A DNA stretch of 64,000 bases from Leisingera aquimarina DSM 24565 (lineage in GTDB: Bacteria; Pseudomonadota; Alphaproteobacteria; Rhodobacterales; Rhodobacteraceae), in the NCBI RefSeq assembly GCF_000473165.1, contig NZ_KI421504.1, forward strand, positions 3,138,094 to 3,202,093, given 5' to 3'. Of this stretch, positions 61,538-64,000 are shown piece by piece. How positions within the stretch are numbered: the first letter of the stretch is position 1; each line of letters opens with the position of its first letter. The notes under the pieces were generated by a model. The model did not search any database. It was not told the DNA's origin and saw nothing but the letters and a program-made list of their open reading frames with translations. The position numbers were made by a program, and so were the translations under genes.

Positions 61538-62500
61538 TCATTTCAGCATCCACTGCCCGTCCGGCCAGAAGGCGTGAAAGGCAAAGGCGAACATCACATC
61601 ATGCGCTACGTCAAATCCGCTTGCGTCGCGCACCCGGACGGATCCGATATCCCTCCCCTTGGCCAGCGCGCCCGCATCCAGCGCCGAGGCCTGCCCGGCC
61701 CGCCAGCTGAGCACCACGCCTGCTTCACGGATCTCGCCTGCCTTTGCCAGCCGCGCCAGCGGCCAGGCCCGGCTGCCAACCCGCACCACCCGGTCCAGCG
61801 GTGCCAGCCCATGCGGCGGCGGGGTGCCATCATACAGAAACGGCCAGTCCGACGTGTCATACCCCTGGTAAGGGTTTTGCCCGTAGCGCCGGTTATAGCC
61901 AGGCTGCGCCATCACCAGCCCATCCGGGTTGCGCGATTTGAATTCTTGCCAGCTTTCAACCCAACTGGGCAGGCTGGCCAGCCGCTGGCCGCTCATCTCG
62001 CCGGCAATGCCGGTGCCGATCGCCTGCTGCCACCAGCTTTGGGTTTCGCGGTCATACATCACCATGTCGGAATAGCGCAGCTTGCCGGTGACCCCGAAAC
62101 TCAGCACCCCCGCCTGGGTGCGCCGGTCGAATGTCATCGCGGAATTGCACAAGGGGCAATAGGTCACCGCCACCGGCACCCCTGCCACCTCGTCATTCAC
62201 AATCTCATGCCATGTGAGATAGCGCAGCGGATAGGCACGCGCCCGCGCGCCCTCGATCTCCAGCGCGATCACCGGCTCCCGCGGCATCAGCCGCCGGTCC
62301 TTGGCCGCCGCCACAAACTGCGGCGCATCCAGCGCCGGGATACCGTCCTTGGGCACTCCGCCGGACCGGATCTGGCCCCAATCCCCGACACTCGTCCGGC
62401 TGAAATCGGTTTTCGGCCATTCCCGTTTCCACTCTGCGGGACTGGCCTGCGCCATCCAGGGCAAAAACACAGCCGCACTCATTAACAAACGTCCCAGCAT
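61538..62500 (-). CDS. DUF3179 domain-containing exported protein
   Basis: The 320-residue protein has a signal peptide (MLGRLLMSAAVFLPWMAQAS). The family hallmarks are YCPLCNSAMTFDR and WWQQAIGTGIAGE, and the domain covers most of the protein. The Cys pair (CPLC) suggests a redox or metal site; the family function is unknown. The start ATG 62500 is chosen by the signal peptide; the frame extends to 62578. Confidence 0.87.
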   Translation of the reverse strand: MLGRLLMSAAVFLPWMAQASPAEWKREWPKTDFSRTSVGDWGQIRSGGVPKDGIPALDAPQFVAAAKDRRLMPREPVIALEIEGARARAYPLRYLTWHEIVNDEVAGVPVAVTYCPLCNSAMTFDRRTQAGVLSFGVTGKLRYSDMVMYDRETQSWWQQAIGTGIAGEMSGQRLASLPSWVESWQEFKSRNPDGLVMAQPGYNRRYGQNPYQGYDTSDWPFLYDGTPPPHGLAPLDRVVRVGSRAWPLARLAKAGEIREAGVVLSWRAGQASALDAGALAKGRDIGSVRVRDASGFDVAHDVMFAFAFHAFWPDGQWMLK

Positions 62501-62672
62501 ACAACGCTCCCTGCTGTCTCCCCAGTATTCAGGGCAGGCCAGGACTGAACAGAGGGAAACACAGGCTTGTGACATCATGTCAGAGGCCTTGCACAGCGCA
62601 GGGCTGCAACGGCAAAGGCCCGCCCCCGGATACCGGGAACGGGCCTTGGATCTTCCGGAAAACCGGACGTCC

Positions 62673-63221
62673 TTATTCGGTGACGGTTACTTTGGTCATG
62701 GCGTCGGGCTGGCCAATCACCGCGCCATTTCCGCCTGTACCCAGCTTGATCGCGTCAACCACATCCATGCCTTCGGTCACCTTGCCGACAACAGTATACT
62801 GCCCGTTCAGGAAGTGGCCCGCATCGAACATGATGAAGAACTGCGAATTGGCGCTGTTCGGGTTTTGCGAACGGGCCATGCCGACCACGCCGCGGTCAAA
62901 CGGCAGATCCGAAAACTCGGCCGGCAAATCGGGACGGCTGGAACCGCCGCGCCCGGCCGCGCTCATGTCGCCGCCGGCCTTGCCGAACTCAACATCGCCG
63001 GTCTGCGCCATGAAGCCCTCGATCACCCGGTGGAACACAACGCCGTCATACTGGCCTTCGGCGGCCAGTGCGGTGATCTGCTCCACATGCGCGGGCGCCA
63101 CATCCTCGAACAGGTCGATCTTGATGGTGCCGTTGGCCTCGCCCGCGACCTGAACCTCCAGGCCAGTGGCAAAGGCAGGCCCTGCCGCAAGCAAGGCCAC
63201 CAGGGACAGGCTTTTAAGCAT
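62673..63221 (-). CDS. Periplasmic peptidyl-prolyl isomerase (cyclophilin)
   Basis: The 182-residue cyclophilin has a Sec signal (MLKSLSLVALLAAGPAFA) and the motifs VVFHRVIEGFMAQTGD and NSQFFIMFDAGHFLNGQYT. It would catalyse proline isomerisation in the periplasm. The start overlaps the end of the upstream cyclophilin gene; ATG 63221 (8-bp overlap) is preferred over TTG 63230. Confidence 0.92.
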   Translation of the reverse strand: MLKSLSLVALLAAGPAFATGLEVQVAGEANGTIKIDLFEDVAPAHVEQITALAAEGQYDGVVFHRVIEGFMAQTGDVEFGKAGGDMSAAGRGGSSRPDLPAEFSDLPFDRGVVGMARSQNPNSANSQFFIMFDAGHFLNGQYTVVGKVTEGMDVVDAIKLGTGGNGAVIGQPDAMTKVTVTE

Positions 63222-63720
63222 CCGCAGCAACCTTGACCGAGATCATCCGGTCCGGGTTTGCCGGCGGCTCGCCTTTGGTGATCGCGTCCACATGCTCCAT
63301 GCCCTCAATGACACGGCCGTAAACGGTGTACTGGCCGTTCAGGAAGTGGTTGTCCTTGAAGTTGATGAAGAACTGCGAGTTTGCCGAATCCGGGTTGGCC
63401 GAACGGGCCGCGCCCAGGGTGCCGCGGTCATGCGGCAGTTTGGAGAACTCGGCCGGCAGGTTCGGCAGGTCAGAACCGCCAGTGCCCGCCATGCGGATGT
63501 TGAAGCCGTCTTCCATGTCGCCGTTGGCCACGTCGCCGGTCTGCGCCATGAAGCCATCAATCACACGGTGAAAGCAGACGTTGTCATATTCGCCGCCGCG
63601 GGCGAGTTCCTTCATCCGCTCGGCGTGCTTCGGCGCCACGTCGGGCAGCAGCTCAATAACAACATTACCGTCTTTCAGTTCAATGATGACGGTGTTTTCG
63701 GGATCTTTAATCTCGGCCAT
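63214..63720 (-). CDS. Cytoplasmic peptidyl-prolyl isomerase (cyclophilin)
   Basis: The 168-residue cyclophilin lacks a signal peptide and carries VCFHRVIDGFMAQTGD, the FFINFKDNHFLNGQYTVYG block, and the GMEHVDAITKGE C-terminus. GGAGGG lies 4 nt before ATG 63720; the longer frame to 63999 is the reverse strand of pgk and the intergenic region. It is followed immediately by an exported cyclophilin, a typical pair with cytoplasmic and periplasmic targets. Confidence 0.94.
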   Translation of the reverse strand: MAEIKDPENTVIIELKDGNVVIELLPDVAPKHAERMKELARGGEYDNVCFHRVIDGFMAQTGDVANGDMEDGFNIRMAGTGGSDLPNLPAEFSKLPHDRGTLGAARSANPDSANSQFFINFKDNHFLNGQYTVYGRVIEGMEHVDAITKGEPPANPDRMISVKVAADA

Positions 63721-63859
63721 CTGGCCCTCCTGTCGTCGAAATTTGCAACGATAGTTAAGGGCAGCGCCGGCAAATGCCAAGGGAGCATTGACTGATGCGC
63801 AAAAACCCCCGAAACAGCCCGCGGATTTACCTGCATTTTCACCATAAGGGGTCTCGCTG

Positions 63860-64000
<141 letters not shown>

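Overview
The window looks like a chromosomal segment of an alphaproteobacterium of the family Rhodobacteraceae, Roseobacter group; Leisingera, Phaeobacter or Ruegeria-like is an inference. Support comes from the high GC content, a gene-transfer-agent (GTA) type holin/endolysin pair beside cytochrome c maturation genes, a fused indolepyruvate:ferredoxin oxidoreductase, a ZapA/ZauP-like pair next to transketolase, a roseobacter-style valine catabolism cluster and a bactofilin/M23 peptidase pair. No rRNA, tRNA or CRISPR array was seen.

Layout. 1-310: 3' end of an RTX-like protein gene. 370-8523 (minus): PaaG-like isomerase, ccmH, ccmF, GTA-type holin and endolysin, ccmE, argC, murI, an acyltransferase. 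8740-13234: indolepyruvate oxidoreductase with a divergent LysR regulator. 13235-13867: non-coding, with a candidate small RNA ending in a strong terminator. 13868-17462: purL, a Cys-rich protein, bolA, a 47-residue membrane peptide and grxD. 17558-19797: two RTX-like paralogues of the partial gene at the window start. 19982-27563: zapA, a ZauP-like coiled-coil protein, tkt, an ankyrin protein, a displaced copy of the tkt 3' end, an orphan ORF, a DUF808 protein, gap and a 47-residue membrane peptide. 27713-28743: coaD and a CBS-domain protein.

28799-39179 holds valine degradation: a LysR regulator, mmsA, isobutyryl-CoA dehydrogenase, 3-hydroxyisobutyryl-CoA hydrolase and mmsB. Between mmsA and the other three lies a 4.7-kb interval with a desaturase, an L,D-transpeptidase, a truncated SPINDLY/OGT-type glycosyltransferase, a 1,053-bp IS5-family element and what looks like the decayed right end of a Mu-like prophage (tail fragment, Com-like regulator, truncated DNA methyltransferase, 20-bp end repeats).

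39392-52179 contains a choice-of-anchor-L/Hint protein, a small secreted protein, an XRE regulator divergent from a four-helix membrane protein, uvrA, two MFS transporters, lpd, a DUF924 protein and queA. 52241-64000 contains a large AsmA/YhdP-like protein, a BCP peroxiredoxin, a DUF455 ferritin-like protein, an apparent winged-helix/RMF-like fusion, the M23 peptidase/bactofilin pair, another RTX protein, a DUF3179 protein, two overlapping cyclophilins (one exported, one cytoplasmic) and the start of pgk.

Most of the window is housekeeping or catabolic. The most interesting parts are the GTA-type lysis cassette, the displaced tkt 3' end, the Mu-like remnant with its com-methylase overlap and heptanucleotide repeat, the RTX family with hydrophobic N-termini, the two unannotated small membrane ORFs, the sRNA candidate and the winged-helix/RMF fusion. 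Three half-sites spaced 33 and 22 bp apart upstream of gap resemble sites of a LacI-type central-carbon regulator.
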